Shown here in pieces: positions 1 through 12,639 of a DNA stretch of 64,000 nucleotides. Position 1 is the stretch's first letter. Each line of letters begins with the position of its first letter. The position numbers and the translations under genes are program-made. This DNA comes from Balanoglossus misakiensis. Its lineage: Eukaryota; Hemichordata. The stretch covers positions 14,694,001 through 14,758,000 of the forward strand of contig CM082579.2 of the NCBI GenBank assembly GCA_040954595.2, read 5' to 3'. The notes under the pieces are model-generated. The model was given only the letters and a program-made list of their open reading frames with translations, was not told where the DNA came from and did not search any database.

Positions 1-514
1 GCTTATAGCCATAACTTCTATTAGTGATGTACATGTTGTACTTAGCAAATAATTGTTATGATCAACTTGGTTTTTATTGCACAAGATCTTTTTATTGCAT
101 CCATGTTTCGTTTCATTCTGGATAATAGTCTGTCTAAATAAGTTAACAGGCTTGATGAGGGTTATTTTAAACAGTGTTCTCAAAAAACCTGCAATGTCAT
201 GCCCTATATTTATAAAGTTGAGGAGAGGTTGTATTCCTAGCAGGATGTTGAAATCATTGGAGGACAAACCCTGCCAGTACCAAAAGTTGCTGGGTGTTAT
301 AAATGTTTGAGTAACCCCCCCCCCCCCCTTCCCCAATAACACAATATATACTAAAACATTTTTACAACATCTTACTCAGTTTACCCTTAGGAATATGCCT
401 AGCAAATCAATCTGGCATGCAGTTTTAAAGAAAAAAAAAATGACCAAAAGTGGCAAAAATTGCTCAAAATTAAAATATGCAAATTTTTTAACAATTTGAA
501 CAAAACTTTGGTTA

Positions 515-1475
515 CTCAGACAACCATTAGAAGCTTCATACTAAAATTCAAAGAATGAGGCCTATAACTTTAAGAAATGATGATTTCTTTACCAATAATG
601 TGGAATAATACAAAAAATGCATAAAAGATTTTTGGCATAAAAAATTAAAAATCGATCATATTAGCTCAAAACATACAGGACTGTTTGAGGTAGACATAAG
701 GTACATGCATACTGATTTTCAAATGAATGTGACCAGTGGTTGTTGAGTTTGAGTTTTGACCAATTTCACATTTTCCTAGCTAATTTGCATATTTTTGGCA
801 ATGACAGCTTCATTTGAACAAACTCCAATCTTCAGCCTGGCCTGCATCTACACACCAAATATCGAGGTCATATGCCCAGCGGTTTTCAAGTTTGTGATGT
901 GGACGGACATACAGACATACATACATACATCCACCGATATCATAAGGTCCCATGGTAAAGCAAATGGGACCTTACAAAACTATGATAACTCAGATCACCT
1001 ATGAAGCTTCATACTAAATTTCAAATAAGTCAGCTGATCAATTCCAGAAAAGCAGATTTTCTACCGATAATGTGGAAAGAGACAAAAAATACATAAAAAA
1101 TCGAAAATTCACATTAGCTCACAACATATAGAACTGTGTGAGGTTAACATAACTTACAGGAATACCAATTTTCAATTTTGAAAGCAATTTGCTCAGTAGT
1201 TGTCGAGTTCCCGAGTTTGGACGAATTTGACACTTTCCCAGCTAATTTGCATATTTTGGCAATGACAACTTCATTTTGACAACTCCCACTTAATGCCCTG
1301 CCTGCATCTCCACACTAAATATCAAGGTCACATGCCAGTGGTTTCCAAGTGTTTGATATTGATAGACATACAGACAAACATCCATACAGACATCCATATA
1401 TACAGGTGCAACTGATCCCATAAGGTCCCATGGTATAAATACATATACCTGCACCAAATGGGACCTAATAATTCT
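515..1475. repeat. two tandem ~0.46-kb degenerate repeat units
   Basis: Two successive units share the ordered landmarks AACTCAG/ATCACC, 'GAAGCTTCATACTAAA', 'AATGTGGAA', 'CATATTTTGGCAATGACA' and a tail of CATACAGACATACAT steps. Each ends in the inverted pair AAGGTCCCATGGTA ... AAATGGGACCT. No protein is supported; short open frames here are chance. The structure resembles the tail of an old transposon that was tandemly repeated, but I cannot name the family. Confidence 0.6.
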
Positions 1476-2165
1476 GATAAAATGCCTACATAGTAAGTTT
1501 AAAAACCAATTGTACCTTCAACGTCCTTGGACAACAATGGCTAATATTACTTGCCAAGGGCGACTAGAATTTTGGGGGCCTGATGCAATTCTGATACATG
1601 TACTTCATGATTTAGAGATATTGTGAAAATCCTGTCAACCGAATTACAGGGAAATCAGATTTTCCATGTAAAATCATATCACCCAAAAATGTCAAGTGTC
1701 GAAAATAATTTTGAAACAAAAAGTCTACTCAAAATCATACCAAAATTTACATTTTAAAGCAGTACGTTAGGCAAGCAATTTGAGAATGAAGAAACTTACA
1801 AAAAAATTATAAATTGAAAATAACTTACAAATGCCGTACACAAACTTACAATCACTACCATATTACTGTACAAGTTAAAAGGACATTGTACCAGCAGAGA
1901 CATTGCGATCGAGCAATCCCCAAGATATACATGACATGGTCTAATTACAAATATTGAATATGTAAAATAGGTACACAACACTTCCATTCTTTCAGTACAG
2001 TCAGCTGCTTGTTAACAATAGGCATGTAGCTATTTCATCAAATTTACAGCCCAAGTCATGCCTATACAATTCTCCCTTAAGCTACCCTAAGTGAGTGATG
2101 AAAATCTCATATGGTCGACAATTGATGGCCGATTTTTGCCATGTTAAAGAAATGGGAGTTCATAA

Positions 2166-2952
2166 GGCTGCATTCACAAACACCTCTGGAGAGGGGGGGG
2201 GGCAGGAGAATTGAGCGGGGGGGGGGGGGATTTGAAAAATTGAAGGTATGTAAGGGGGGATTTGAAATAATTTAGGGACTGAAAGGGGGGACTTGAAAAC
2301 TTTGACGACTAAATATTTATTTTGAGTCCACAAAAATGCAGTTTCGCGCCCTTTATTTTACACCCCCTCCCACACCCACCCCCCTCCATTCATCAACACC
2401 TTTCAATCATTAACTGGTTTATCTAGTGTCCCATGTCAGGGGACTTGCCCCCACCCCATGATAACTTTGAGCGGCGACGGTTAAATTTATCCTCCCCAAC
2501 ATACTGGTAGTTGAGTTAATTTGCTTTTGCCGGGTTCATAAAAATGCAGCTTTGAGCTCTGTATTTTATAAAATTTTCTTACGTGGGAGGGGGACACCCC
2601 TTCCCACACCCACCCCCTTCACTTCCCGGTTTACAATGTCTCCCAACACAGAATACAAATACTTAAAAAATAAAAACCATGTTCAGTTTTAATACCCACT
2701 GATGAGGGGAAACATCAGTTTCAAAGTCTTTTCATGGGAGCGCTGTTTTTCTTTTTTACAAGATAGATAAGTGATGTGTTTTGCTCTGTGAAAGAAAATG
2801 GGGGGGGGGGATTTTAAAATTTTGGCAGTTCAGAAGGGGGTGGGGGATTTGAAAATATTTCGGGTTGTGTACAGGGGGGGGGCATGTGAAAATTAGCAGT
2901 AAAAAAATTGAATTCTCCCCCCCCCCATCCAGAGGTGTTTGTGAATGGAGCC
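2166..2952. mobile_element. 787-bp TIR element with TAA target duplication (PIF/Harbinger-like)
   Basis: The ends are inverted repeats: GGCTGCATTCACAAACACC at 2166 and GGTGTTTGTGAATGGAGCC ending at 2952. The element is flanked by TAA at 2163-2165 and TAA at 2953-2955. The duplicated locus (about 9470) reads straight through with a single TAA, giving an empty site. A 3-bp TAA/TWA duplication is the habit of PIF/Harbinger transposons; the assignment rests on that and is inferred. The interior is rich in G- and C-runs and has no transposase frame, so it is non-autonomous. Confidence 0.85.
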
Positions 2953-3115
2953 TAAGCTAAAGCTAAAGTGATAATGGGTCATAACAGACAAAATAACAAA
3001 ATGTGAAAAACATTTAATGAGTTTAATATGCTAACTACGGAGACAGACATGTTTGACCAAAGCATGAAATACACAAAATGTATCATTTCTTCCACCTCTT
3101 ACTACAGTGGGTTGT

Positions 3116-3262
3116 AGACTTTTCGCCCAGAATGCAATGTGATTTGACCCCCTAGCGCAAAGTGAAAACCTATTTAAGGCAGCCAGAATTTTCTGCATAG
3201 TATGACGGAAACATTTGTAAAGTCATGGCTAGCGTGGGCTGGTAAGTTTATATGGGGCTCTC
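3116..3262 (+). promoter_or_regulatory. conserved element: TATA-like box, then ATG and splice donor (speculative)
   Basis: TATTTAAG at 3171-3178 is followed about 50 bp later by ATG GCT AGC GTG GGC TG and the consensus donor GTAAGT (GT at 3242-3243). The arrangement resembles a promoter with a tiny first exon. The same element occurs in the right duplicate (about 9630-9770, donor altered), and related sequence occurs at 47725-47960. Repetition in several places argues for a dispersed repeat rather than a gene start; no downstream plus-strand exon was identified. Confidence 0.2.
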
Positions 3263-3386
3263 CATGATAACCAGTTGTGGCTTAATACCACCACCATAAT
3301 TTTGAAAGGGCGACTTCACTATTTGATGGGAAAAGGTAGCCTTTACAAACAAGCTATGGAGCATGTATACAGCAAGTTGTGCTTAC

Positions 3387-3459
3387 CGGAAAGCGGTCTT
3401 GGATCAGGCCTAGGTATTCTCTTCCTCCTCCGGCATACGTTGAAATGCTGTGTTTAAGA
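3387..3459 (-). other. exon-like module A, left copy (73 bp)
   Basis: Read on the minus strand, this is preceded by a TACTAAT branch-point-like motif and the acceptor TTTGATTCACAG, and followed by the donor GTAAGC. One frame is open across it (phase 2 start), the other two contain stops. The flanking signals match those of module B 1.25 kb away, so the two look like a duplicated exon pair. The product is not recognised. Lengths of 73 and 75 bp are not interchangeable in frame, so a non-coding transcript or frame-shifting cassette is possible. Confidence 0.4.
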
Positions 3460-4636
3460 CTGTGAATCAAATATATGCTTATCAATTAGTAACCAATCAA
3501 CCTTGCTTTAGAATTATTTGGGCCATACTAATTAGTGAAAATATGCAAAACATGGTATAATATAGGGTCAGACTGTGCTGCGATAATGTACGTGGAATAC
3601 GAATCAGAGAAATCTGTAACAGCGATCTTGAAACTCCATTTACATCAGTACTGCAGTAAAGTGGTCCACATGGGTATACCACAAACATGGCAGTTAGGTG
3701 ACAAGTGAAACTGACATCATATCTGTAAACGACAGGTGTACACACACTTTGACATCTACGTAACACTGTACAATGATTTCTTAATGTTTGTTGTGAAAAT
3801 GAACCTTACATTTGATCCACCTCACTTTTCATACAACTGGTTAGCGCAAGAATGTAAATTGTTGGCAATTATAAAACATTTGTTTTACTATAGAAAAGTA
3901 AGCCTTTACATTTAAACTTTGAATATCAGTATACTAAAATGTTTCAAACGTGGCTGTCAGTATATCTCATGGCATGGTGGCAGAAGTACATGTTGTTACC
4001 AGGGAAGACACATTGAACATAGACAAGCGCACTAGTCGCTTGGTGATTTTTCATCTAGATTCTCAAAACTTTCTGTGCATTTGGTAGCTTTGAGCAAGTT
4101 TCTGGTACTGAGCTGAGTTTCGAATTTGGAACTGGGCTGCTTTGGCTTTGATTACCATGGGCCAATATGATCTTATGCACACATTTTTGAAAAAAACTCC
4201 AGCCTGTTTGTGTCGTGATCTATATTTTTCTTTGTGGCCTAAGGTATTGTTTTATTTCACTATAAACAACATTACTTTCCTTCATGTGTCTATATATAAT
4301 AATAGATCTCTTAGCCAGTTTGATGAAGCATAGTGTTGGACTAGCACACTTTCAGCCAAAATTACGGTATCTCCCCGTGTATTGGTATGGGAGTAATTTC
4401 TAGCTATATGGTTAAGGAAATGCATCCAAATTTAATTTATGCTTCACATGAAGATTTGAACTTGACCATTTAATTCATGTCATCACGATCATATCACAGG
4501 CAACCGAGGCTAGAATTCGAAGGAAAAAAGTATTGATAACTGGAAGGTGTAAATTAGTTCGTAGACATACATTGTTTCCTATTGTTTCGGTTGTGCCACG
4601 CCCGATAAAAGCAAATATACAGCAAGTCATGCTTAC

Positions 4637-4711
4637 CATTGAGCGGTCTTAAACTCGCCCCAGACGAGGAAGAGAATCCCGAGTTGAAATGCAGACAATT
4701 TCAGGCAGCAT
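4637..4711 (-). other. exon-like module B, left copy (75 bp)
   Basis: On the minus strand a perfect TACTAAC lies about 30 nt before the acceptor TTTGATTCACAG; the 75-bp module ends at donor GTAAGC and is followed by ATGACTTGCTGTATA, shared with module A. It shares GCATTTCAAC and AAGACCGCT with module A. The core between them resembles module A only when one is reverse-complemented (shared GAGGAAGAGAAT). One frame is open. The product is unknown. Confidence 0.4.
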
Positions 4712-4789
4712 CTGTGAATCAAATAGATATAGAAGTTAGTAACCAGTCATAGTAGCTCTAAGTTGGGTGTAAAAGTCTAAGTTGGGTGT

Positions 4790-6110
4790 ACTAACTCTCC
4801 TTGTTAACAGTAACTTTCAAAGAAACTGAGCAATTGGTTAAAAAGATTTGCTATCCAAAAACAAAGAAATTTACAACAAACTACCTAAATATTGACAACC
4901 AGAATTTAATCAAAGTTGCACATACATGTACATGTGTTATGAAATTGTTAACTAACTTCCAAAGCAATCAGGAACCAGATATTAACTGAATATGCTCACG
5001 TGCAGTACTGTGATTGGTTGACAGAATAACAAGATTAGAAAAACCAGTTTTAAACCATTTTGGTTTATAGTGTATATGGTGTAAGGGTTGTGTGTTGCAC
5101 CATTGTGAAATGTAAACATGTTTGTGGAATTGTTGCCTTGTCAATTTTTGTAAGGGGTTATGAGTCATGTACCCCATCCTGAACTGCATAAAAATAATAA
5201 GTCTATGGAATTCTAAAACTCTTTGATCAAAAATGGCAAGAAATATACCAAAAAGTATGAATATTTCACCAGATTTCAACAAATCTGATTTCTGTTCATG
5301 CCTAAGAACCTCTTTAACAAGTTTCAATAAGGTAGACATTTTGGCAAACAACAGGAAATTCAGACAAATCTGACTGATATCACATATATGAATTCCCATT
5401 CAAAGTTTCCAACCAATTGGACTTGTGGTATTACCGAAGACTATTTGGCCAAACCCTGCAGAAATTCCCAAAAAATACAATTATGCAAATTTCATTACAA
5501 TTTGATCATATCTGACTGAGATCACCCCTAGAAACCCAAATACAAAGTATCAAAACAATTGCACCTACATTTCACAGGAATGGATTTTTTGGCAAAAACA
5601 GGAAATATTGCCCAAAAATGCATTTTTGCAAATTTCACCACCGTTTGCACAAATGTGATTCAGGTAAGCCCTATGAACCTCCATACCAAGTTTCCAATCA
5701 ATTGGACATGTAATTTCAGAGAAAAATTTTTTTTAACAAAACTGCAGAAAATTCCCCCAAAAATTCATAAAAAATAGGAAACGCCAGATACTGACTCCAC
5801 CTGAACAAAATCATACGAGGTCTTCCCAAAGTACTTGCACACCAATGCACGCCAATTTTTAACTTAATCTGATCCGCTGTTATTAAGTTTTTCAATTTTG
5901 ACTATTTGAACATTTTTCCAGTTAATACCAGTATGCATTTTTTCGCAATAACAATTTCTATGTACACACTAAATATCAGTAGTTTCAAGTTTTTGATGTT
6001 GATGGACATACACATACATACATCAATACATTAAGACGAAACTGATCCATTCACAAAATACATAATTCTGTATGAGGCACACATACAGACATACATAGCC
6101 GACGGACACC
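4790..6110. repeat. degenerate AT-rich repeat units between the duplicates
   Basis: Three or more blurred units share phrases such as 'CAATTGGAC', 'GGCAAAAACAGGAAAT' and 'ATGCAAATTTCA', ending in a CATACACATACATACAT tail near 6010. They look like distant relatives of the units at 515-1475. No coding sequence is supported. Confidence 0.45.
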
Positions 6111-6129
6111 AACTTATGCTATAAGCTGA

Positions 6130-7110
6130 CATTTATATACATGTTAGCCAAAAACCAAAATCAACCTCAAAATAGACATTAAAATATATTGCACCACCAT
6201 GAGAAGACAAATTCATTTTTTGACAAATTTTCTGGGGCGTCATTGATATAGCATGGCATATTGTCAAAGTACGTAGGCTCTGTGATAAGATTCCATACAC
6301 ACAAAATGGTAACCTTGGAAGTCCAGCTGACGTAGTTATGCAATGGCGTCTCGTGTATTCCGTCGCCAAAAAATCATCGTAAACTAATTGATAGTCGGGG
6401 TCACAATTCAAGACGACTTTCTCTAAATTCTTTATGAATGGATTAAATCGAAATCGAAATGTTGACGTATGACGTACGGAATGAGATCTGAACAGACATT
6501 CAATGTTATCATTCTCGCTCGATCACATATTGGGTAGGCCATCTAGCAATCGCTATATAGTATTGGCGATAACAGACTGTCTATAAACACACAAAACGGA
6601 TTTTACTGTTGAGTGTGATCAACCGCCATGTTATTTTTCTCTGAACAATAGACAAATAGAAAGCCTGGTGACATTTTGAGATTGACTGCGTGAGGACCAC
6701 AATATGCGTGAATCATTTACGGTTTGTCTTGATGAATGGGTCACATCATAGTCATAACGCGGATTCGGCTGCACGCCAACTATCCGCCATATTGTCTCCA
6801 CTAACTTACTCGTAAGTAGTTTCAAACTTCATTTGAAAAGAGTATTCGTCTGACGGTCCTGTAGATTAACAATTTACGCTCTATGAAGCAACTAAACAAC
6901 GTTAGCTTCCTTGTGGATTCACGTAGGGAAGTTATTCGTAACGACGGGTACAGCGTCTGAGCATGGACAGAACCACGGCAATATCGCCAGGAATGTCTCA
7001 TTTCACAGCGCCCTCAAACAGTCGATCTCCTCAAACTATCGTTTCCACTGGTCATATATGCAGCATTAACGAAAGCTCTCATAGACAACCATGTAATAGA
7101 AAAATTAAAA
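6130..7110. other. low-repeat island with no recognised gene
   Basis: This stretch is less AT-rich than its surroundings and shows no copy elsewhere in the window. A 92-codon minus-strand frame (6133-6411) and short frames at 6631-6825 (minus) and 6963-7181 (plus) are open, but none has recognisable motifs or convincing splice context. It could hold a short exon or promoter. Confidence 0.3.
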
Positions 7111-7179
7111 CTTTAATAACTTCATTAATATCAAAGCCACACCCACCAAAACCTTTCCAGTTCTTGCCATATGATATCT

Positions 7180-7290
7180 GAACCTGTGTACTAAATTTGG
7201 TTGAAATCGGTTCAGCGGTTCTTGAGATATCGGGTATACAGACAGACACACACATACACAGACATCGCTAAACTATAAGCTCACGTGATT
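7180..7290. repeat. tail-like repeat motif with TACAGACAGACA tract
   Basis: The phrase 'TTGAAATCGGTTCAGCGG' followed by TTCTTGAGATATC and a short CAGACAGACACACACAT run resembles the conserved non-coding ends of some invertebrate transposable elements. The family is not assigned. Confidence 0.35.
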
Positions 7291-7689
7291 TTCAGGTGAG
7301 CTAAAAATTGGGTTACCCCTAGGAATATTCCTACCATATTTCAAAGCCATCAAAAAAGCAGTTTCAAAGAAAAACACATTTGTTCAAAAGTGGCAAAAAC
7401 ACAAATATGCAAACATCTCTATAATTGTACACCATCTTACTTCAATCACTACAAGGAACATTCCTGCCAAAATTCAAAGCAATCTGACAAGGGTTTGAAC
7501 GGTTTAACAGAAAACAGTTTTTGACAAAGATTGCAAAAAATATCCCCAATAACACAAGCACGCAGTTTTAACCATTTTTATGACATCTTCCTTGGGTTAC
7601 CCCTGGGAATCTGCCTACCAAATTGCAAAGCATTCTGACCATAATTGGCAAAATTGCTCAAAATTATAAATATGCCTATTTTACAACAA

Positions 7690-8650
7690 TCTGAACAAAA
7701 AATATGGTAACTCGGACCACCCATAGGAAGCTTCATACTAAATTTCGAAGGAGTCGGACTATCGCTTTCAGAAGTGAAGATTTTTTTTTACCAATAATGT
7801 GGAAAAAGACAAAGAAAATTAATAAACATTAGAAAATTCATAATATTAGCTCACAACATACAGGACTGTATGGGGTTCATTGACATACCAATCTGACCAG
7901 TGGTTGTCAAGTTTCTGACTTTTGACCAATTTCACATTTACACAGGTAATATTTTGGCAATGACAATTTCATTTGAACAAAATCCCATCTACAGCCCCGC
8001 CTGCATCTACACACTAAATATGGAAGTGATATGCCCAGCGGTTTTCATCCATTCACTCATACATACAAATGCAACTGATTCCATAAGGTCCCAATCGTAT
8101 ATATGTACATAAACCAAATGGGACCTAAAAATTGCTCCAAAATTATAAATACGCAATTTTTGGCAACAATTTAAACAAAACTATGGTTGGTAACTCAGAT
8201 CACCTATGAAGCTTCATAATAAATTTCAAACAAGTCAGCTGATCAATTCCAGAAAAGTAGGTTTTTACCGACAATGTGGAAAGAGACAAAAAAAATGCTT
8301 AAAAATAGAAAATTCACATTATTAGCTCACAACATGTAGAATTGTGAGAGGATACCATAAGGTACATGCATACCAATTATCAATTTTGAAAGCAATTTGC
8401 CCAGTAGTTGTTGAGTTCCCAAGTTTTGACGAATTTGACACTTTCCCGGCTAATTTGCATATTTTGGCAATGACAACTTCACTTAGACAAACTCCCATCT
8501 ACTGCCCTGTCTGCACATTAAATATCAAGGTGAAATGCCAGTAGTTTCCAAATGTTTGATGTTGATGGACATACAAACATCCATACATACAGGTGCAACT
8601 GATCCCGTAAGGTACCATGGTATAAATACATATACCAAATGGGACCTAAT
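7690..8650. repeat. second copy of the ~0.46-kb tandem units
   Basis: This is the same two-unit arrangement as 515-1475, carried by the segmental duplication. The AAGGTCCCA ... TGGGACCT inverted pairs recur near 8086-8128 and 8609-8648. Confidence 0.6.
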
Positions 8651-10122
8651 AATTCTGATAAAATGCGTACATACGTACATACATACAAGTCAGCAATAAG
8701 GAGACGGGATAGTGGGCTGGCACTGAGTGTCTATTTCTATTGCAAATTATAAACATGCAGCAAGTGTAAAAACCACATGTACCTTCAACGTCCTTGGACA
8801 ACACATTTTTGTAACTTTCCCAGATCAATGGCTAATATTACTTGCCAAAGGCGACTAGAATTTTGGGGGCCTGATGCAAGTCTGATACATGTACTTCATG
8901 ATTTAGAGATATGATGAAAATCGTGTCAACCGAATTACAGGGAAATCAGATTTTCCATGTAAAATCATATCACCCAAAAGTGTCAAAAATAATTTTGAAA
9001 CAAAAAGTCTACTCAAAATCATACCAAAATTTAAATGTTAATGCAGTACGTTAGGCAAGCAATTTGAGAATGAAGAAACTTACAAAATAATTTATAAATT
9101 GTAAATAATTTACAAATGCCGCACACAAACTTACAATTACTACCATATTACTGAACATGTTAAAAGGACATTGTACCAGCAGAGACATTGTGATCGAGCA
9201 ATCCCCAAGATATACATGACATGGTCTAATTACAAATATTGAATATGTAAAATATGTACACAACACTTCCAGTCTTACAGTACAGTCAGCTGCTTGTGAA
9301 CAATAGTCATGTAGCTATTTCATCAAATTTACAGCCCAAGTCTTGCCTATACAATTCTCCCTACTTTAAACACGTTTTAAGCTACCCTAAATGAGTGATG
9401 AAAATCTCATACGGTCGATAATTTCAAGATGGCCGATTTTTGCCATGTTAAAGAAATGGGAGTTCATAAGCTAAAATGATGATGGGTCATTCTTGAACTT
9501 TTTAACAGAAAAAATAGCAAAAGTGAAAAAAAGTTTAATATGCTAACTACCGAGACAGAAATGTTTGACCGAAGGAAGTCATGAAATACAGTAAACATAT
9601 CATTTCTTCTATCTCTTACTACAGTTGGTTATGGACTTTCCGCCCAGAATGCAATGAGATTTGACACCTAGCGCAAAGTGAAAAACCTATTTAAGGCAGC
9701 CAGAATTTTCTGCATAGTATGACGGAAACATTTGTAAAGTCATGGCTAGCATGGGTTGGCAGGTTTATGGGACCCGCTCAGGTTCCCTCGAATAACACAT
9801 AATGCATGATTGGTGACTGATTATTGTTTATTTGTTGATTTTGTCACATTTTCAGAAAAATCCCTATCAATCAGTCATATTTGTTTGGCCTTGCTATACA
9901 GCGCAATATGAATCTTGTTGACTGAAATTGTTGAGGATAGTGGTACATAAAGGTTACCAATTGGAAAATATTAAAATGATTATTAGTGGTGTCCAACTCT
10001 TCATGATAACCAGTTGTGGCTTGCCACCACCATAATTTTAAAAGGGTGACTTCACTATTTGATGGGAAAAGGTAGCATTTACAAACAAGCTATGGAGCAT
10101 GTATACAGCAAGGTGTGCTTAC

Positions 10123-10195
10123 CGGAAAGCGGTCTTGGATCAGGCCTAGGTATTCTCTTCCTCCTCCGGCATACGTTGAAATGCTGTGTTTAAGA
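10123..10195 (-). other. exon-like module A, right copy (73 bp)
   Basis: Counterpart of 3387-3459 in the second duplicate. The acceptor, donor and 73-bp length are unchanged, although the surrounding sequence has drifted. Preservation of both splice signals in both copies is the main reason to take these modules seriously. Confidence 0.4.
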
Positions 10196-10533
10196 CTGTG
10201 AATCAAATATATGCAAATATTAATTAGTAACCAATCAACCTTGCTTTAGAATTATGTGGGCCATACAAATTAGTGAAAATATGCAAAACATGGTATAATA
10301 TAGGGTCAGAAAAAATTTCCAGCCTGTTTGTGTCATGATTTACATTTTTCTTTCTGGCCTAAAGTATTGTTTTATTTCACTCTAAACAACATTACTTTCC
10401 TTCATGCGTCTAATATAATAACAGATCTCTTAGCCAGTTTGATTAAGCATAGTGTTGGACTAGCACACGTTCAGCCAAAGTTAAAGTATCTCCCTGTGTA
10501 TTGATATGGGAGTAATTTTAGCTATATGGTTAA

Positions 10534-10880
10534 AGGGACAAAGTCTCTCTGTCGCTGTCCTTTTTCCATTAATTATGTTTGATACAAGACACTGTTTATG
10601 TCAATGTACATTTGGATATATAGTGAATAAATGATCAACCACACAAAACTTCCATCCCGCTTGTATGATATGAGAGTAAAAACTCGCCCAAAATGAATAA
10701 ATGGTAAAGAACGATTATTCATTTTGGCGAGTATTTTTACTCTCGTGTCTACAAGTGGGACGGAAGTTGTGTGTGGCTGAACGTTCATTCACTATATATC
10801 TACATGTAGAATAACAAACGGTGTCTTGTATCAAATATAATTAATGGAAAAAAGGGCAGCGAGAGAGAGACTTTGTCCCT
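10534..10880. mobile_element. 347-bp palindromic MITE, family P, with TTAA target duplication
   Basis: The element starts AGGGACAAAGTCTCTCT and ends in its complement, AGACTTTGTCCCT, and is nearly palindromic throughout, with a central AAAATGAATAAATGG / TTCATTTTGG region. TTAA flanks both ends (10530-10533, 10881-10884). The paralogous site at 4412-4415 reads GGTTAAGG with no insert. TTAA duplication is typical of piggyBac-type transposons. There is no coding capacity. Confidence 0.9.
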
Positions 10881-11122
10881 TTAAGGAAATGCATCCACAT
10901 TTATTTTATGCTCCACGTGAAGATTTGAACTTGTGAGTTGTCCATCTAATTCATGACATCACGATCATATCACAAGCAATCGAGGCCAGAATTCGAAGGG
11001 GAAAAAACAGGTACATTGTATTGAAAGCTGGAATATGTAAATTAGTTCGTAGACATACATTTCTTCCTATTGTTTCGGTTGCAACACCCGATAAAAGCAA
11101 ATATAAAGCAAGTCATGCTTAC

Positions 11123-11197
11123 CATTGAGCGGTCTTAAACTCGCCCCGGACAAGGAAGAGAATCCCGAGTTGAAACGCAGACAGTTTCAGGCAGCAT
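11123..11197 (-). other. exon-like module B, right copy (75 bp)
   Basis: Counterpart of 4637-4711. Branch point, acceptor, donor and 75-bp length are retained with a few substitutions inside (for example CGTCTGGGG becomes TTGTCCGGGG on the minus strand). It lies about 0.9 kb downstream, on the minus strand, of the possible first exon at 12067-12111. Confidence 0.4.
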
Positions 11198-11400
11198 CTG
11201 TGAATCAAATAGACATAGAAGTTAGTAACCAGTCATAGAAGCTCTGCGTGGCAGGGCTGCGTGTTAACGGCTATACCATAGCTCCCACTGGTAGCTTATA
11301 ACAGTCTCAATGGTGCCAAAAATCTCCCCAACAACAAAACCAACCCTGGTCAGTTTATTCGCTATCGCTTTGCCTTAAAAGTTATACTGTAGTGTGTTAC

Positions 11401-11821
11401 CACAGGGGGCTCCTTCCTCCGCGATTTTATTGTTTGTTTGTTGTTGTTGATTGGCATAATAAACAAATACATATTTCTTTATTAATAAATATGGTTTGTT
11501 GACATGTAAGTGTTAGGGTATATTCAACAGTTAGGGTTACTGTTGGCATTTTTTTCGATCCACGGCCCCGGGCATCACTAAGCCACAGGGGGTGGGGGGG
11601 GGGGGGGGGGGGGTTGGGGGGGTGATGCCGGCCATGGATCGAAAAAATGCCAACACTAATTCTAACCGTTGAATATACCATAACCTGTCAAATATACCCT
11701 AATAACCTAACCCTTACATGTCAACAAACCATATTTATTAATAAAGAAATATGTATTTGTTTATTATGCCAATCAACAACAACAAACAAACAATAAAATC
11801 GCCTAGGGAGAGCCCCCTGTG
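11401..11821. mobile_element. 421-bp palindromic MITE with 7-bp target duplication
   Basis: The ends CACAGGGGGCTC and GAGCCCCCTGTG are exact complements and the whole element folds on itself. The two arms share the TTTGTTGACATGTAAG and CGATCCA/TGGATCG blocks around a long G-run centre (about 11590-11620). GTGTTAC occurs directly outside both ends (11394-11400 and 11822-11828), a probable target duplication. The superfamily is uncertain; 7-8 bp duplications suit hAT-like elements. Confidence 0.85.
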
Positions 11822-12066
11822 GTGTTACGGTACCACCTGCTCCACAATAACAAAGCTGACTCGAGCCAACGAACGACGTACAATTTACTCGCACGGTGTA
11901 ATATAACGCACAAATTCCATGCGACTGTGAGTTTACTGTTTGGTGCTGTAACGCTTCCCAAAGTCAGAATTTCGATGTTGGGGGGACCCTCTCGCCCTAC
12001 CACGACCAGTTTTTGCGAGAAGGAGTGTACATGTACTTGTAAAATAACATTAAATGCCATGCTTAC

Positions 12067-12111
12067 CAGAGAAACGACATCATCAAGCATGGAGGCGACC
12101 GGGACCTCCAT
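12067..12111 (-). CDS. possible 15-codon first coding exon (weak)
   Basis: The minus strand reads ATG GAG GTC CCG GTC GCC TCC ATG and continues open to a good donor, CTG|GTAAGC, in phase 0. Sequence around it is less AT-rich. If it were joined in phase 0 to either exon-like module downstream (11123 or 10123), the frame would reach a stop within or at the module, so no coherent protein emerges. The ATG also sits inside a perfect hairpin (12080-12120), which may explain its appearance. Confidence 0.2.
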
Positions 12112-12120
12112 GCTTGATGA
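12080..12120. other. perfect 16-bp hairpin
   Basis: TCATCAAGCATGGAGG (12080-12095) is the exact complement of CCTCCATGCTTGATGA (12105-12120), with a 9-nt loop. It is unrelated to the larger MITEs nearby. Function is unknown. Confidence 0.7.
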
Positions 12121-12639
12121 ACGTCAAAGCTGCAATGATTTTTCAAATGCAATGGTCAGCGGTACGAGAACGAGGCACCAGCTGTGCGTCAATTATGCAA
12201 CTTACTTACTACTCAATCAGAATCCTGCTTCAACATGACGTAACACTAATTAGTCAAAGAATGCAATGCAACGTATGTGTGCGGGTGGAGAATGCGCCTC
12301 ACGTCAATGCAGACACACCAGACACACACACTGAAATGCAAATTGAGGAATTATGTCACGGTGTTCTTTGGAAGTGCGAATGAATAAAATATTTCGTTTT
12401 CTTCAGTGTTTTTGTACTACAAAAAAAATTGCTAAAAAACGACTAGCAAGCGCTTATGCAATGAAATACAAATAAATATAATTATCGCCAATTGGAAATG
12501 GAACGTCAATCCGCATTTGTCAAAAAAAACAGAAAAGACAAAGGAGCTGAGACGTCCTAAAATAAAAGGAATGACCTCTCTGTTCTGACCTGTATGAGGA
12601 AGCCCTATTGTAATACGCAATATGTAGGATCATGCTACC

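Larger units (their letters stand above)
340..4760. repeat. left copy of a diverged segmental duplication
   Basis: This segment aligns colinearly with about 7575-11247 at an offset near 7.25 kb. Shared landmarks include the poly-unit block at 520-1475, the ATG/donor element near 3225 and the two exon-like modules at 3387 and 4637. The copies differ by scattered substitutions and several large indels: a 787-bp transposon here at 2166, about 610 bp (3567-4180) present only here, and a 347-bp transposon present only in the other copy. Both boundaries are approximate, because similarity fades into generic AT-rich repeats on the left and stops near 'AGTCATAG' on the right. Confidence 0.85.
7575..11247. 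repeat. right copy of a diverged segmental duplication
   Basis: Partner of 340-4760, in the same orientation. It lacks the 787-bp element of the left copy and instead carries a palindromic MITE at 10534-10880. It also has about 205 bp near 9771-9985 with no counterpart. The donor site after the ATG GCT AGC motif is changed here (GGCAGGT instead of GGTAAGT), while the minus-strand exon-like modules keep intact splice signals. Confidence 0.85.
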